From: Piscirickettsiaceae bacterium
Lineage (GTDB): Bacteria > Pseudomonadota > Gammaproteobacteria > Nitrosococcales > Methylophagaceae
Length of the DNA stretch: 22,767 nucleotides
NCBI GenBank assembly: GCA_018646825.1
Contig: JABGUA010000057.1
Span: 1 to 22,767 of the forward strand
Direction: 5' to 3'
The notes under the pieces are model-generated. The model was not told the origin of the DNA. It ran no database searches and was given only the letters and a program-made list of their open reading frames with translations. Shown piece after piece: positions 22,523 through 22,767 of the stretch. The stretch's first letter is position 1. Each line of letters begins with the position of its first letter. The translations under genes and the position numbers were made by a program.

Positions 22523-22767
22523 TTAGCGTATTTCAATCGGAATCAACACCTCATTACGTCGTAAGAACCAAGGTGTAAATGGTGCATTATATCGAGCCCA
22601 GATGGCTTCACCACTTGCTTGATAGCCAGACTGTTGAATCCACTGCTCTAGCTCTTGTTTGTGCTCGGTATAGTTTGATTCACTCCAAAAACCTGAATAA
22701 CGAATCGCCGCGATGTTTTGGCTAGCAACCTGACGCAGTACAACACGTTCATCATTCGGCTTAGGTA
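22523..22767 (-). CDS. SOUL heme-binding family protein (5' partial)
   Basis: The last 80 codons of a minus-strand gene enter from the right edge and stop at TAA 22523-22525. The segment reads RVVLRQVASQNIAAIRYSGFWSE, then HKQELEQWIQQSGYQASGEAIW and ARYNAPFTPWFLRRNEVLIPIEIR. The GFWSE helix start and the closing ARYNxPFTPWFLRRNEVxIPI are the signature of bacterial SOUL/HBP-like proteins, which bind heme or porphyrin in some members. The N-terminal part, with any signal peptide, is outside the window. No coding-frame damage is seen. Confidence 0.88.
   Translation of the reverse strand, partial: PKPNDERVVLRQVASQNIAAIRYSGFWSESNYTEHKQELEQWIQQSGYQASGEAIWARYNAPFTPWFLRRNEVLIPIEIR

Overview
The window reads as gammaproteobacterial chromosome. 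The DeaD, YbiT, MsrB, YhbQ-type and PxpABC proteins are all close to gammaproteobacterial forms, and the base composition is moderately AT-rich. I cannot fix the genus; a marine methylotroph or sulfur oxidiser would fit, but that is a guess. Genes run on both strands in short operons. I see no tRNA, rRNA, insertion sequence, phage gene or CRISPR array.

Layout. 1-3271 (+): the end of a two-domain FAD oxidase/methyltransferase gene, then a two-domain chromate transporter. 3391-4684 (-): a small membrane protein, a DUF1971 (YeaR-like) gene and nsrR, with a possible small RNA between the first two. 4825-8357 (+): two strong tandem palindromes that look like NsrR operators, then a copper nitrite reductase, a diheme and a monoheme cytochrome c, a two-domain multicopper oxidase broken by a one-base frameshift, and a DUF2970 membrane protein. 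8403-10226 (-): deaD. 10421-11478 (+): a formate/nitrite channel and a dodecin. 11526-16944 (-): ASCH protein, SYLF protein, YbiT ABC-F ATPase, GIY-YIG protein, MsrB, a chemotaxis receptor with an amber codon, and a SCO1/SenC gene whose 3' end is lost where it runs into the receptor gene. 17174-19478 (+): the pxpABC 5-oxoprolinase operon, meeting a MATE exporter gene (-) tail to tail. 21164-22767 (-): two lipoprotein genes, one with an in-frame TAA, and the 3' end of a SOUL heme-binding protein gene.

The centre of interest is the nitrogen-oxide block. NsrR (NO-sensing 2Fe-2S repressor) is divergent from nirK, cytochromes and a two-domain multicopper oxidase. These are the same components as the ncgABC-nirK cluster of ammonia oxidisers such as Nitrosomonas europaea, where NsrR also controls the cluster, but here nirK comes first. 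The likely job is periplasmic nitrite reduction, nitrite tolerance and handling of nitrogen oxides. The nearby formate/nitrite channel may supply or remove nitrite.

Four genes carry disruptions of different kinds: a G-run frameshift (multicopper oxidase), an amber codon (chemotaxis receptor), a TAA codon (lipoprotein) and a 3' truncation (SCO). They are either real decay or variation, or errors of the assembly; the sequence alone cannot decide.
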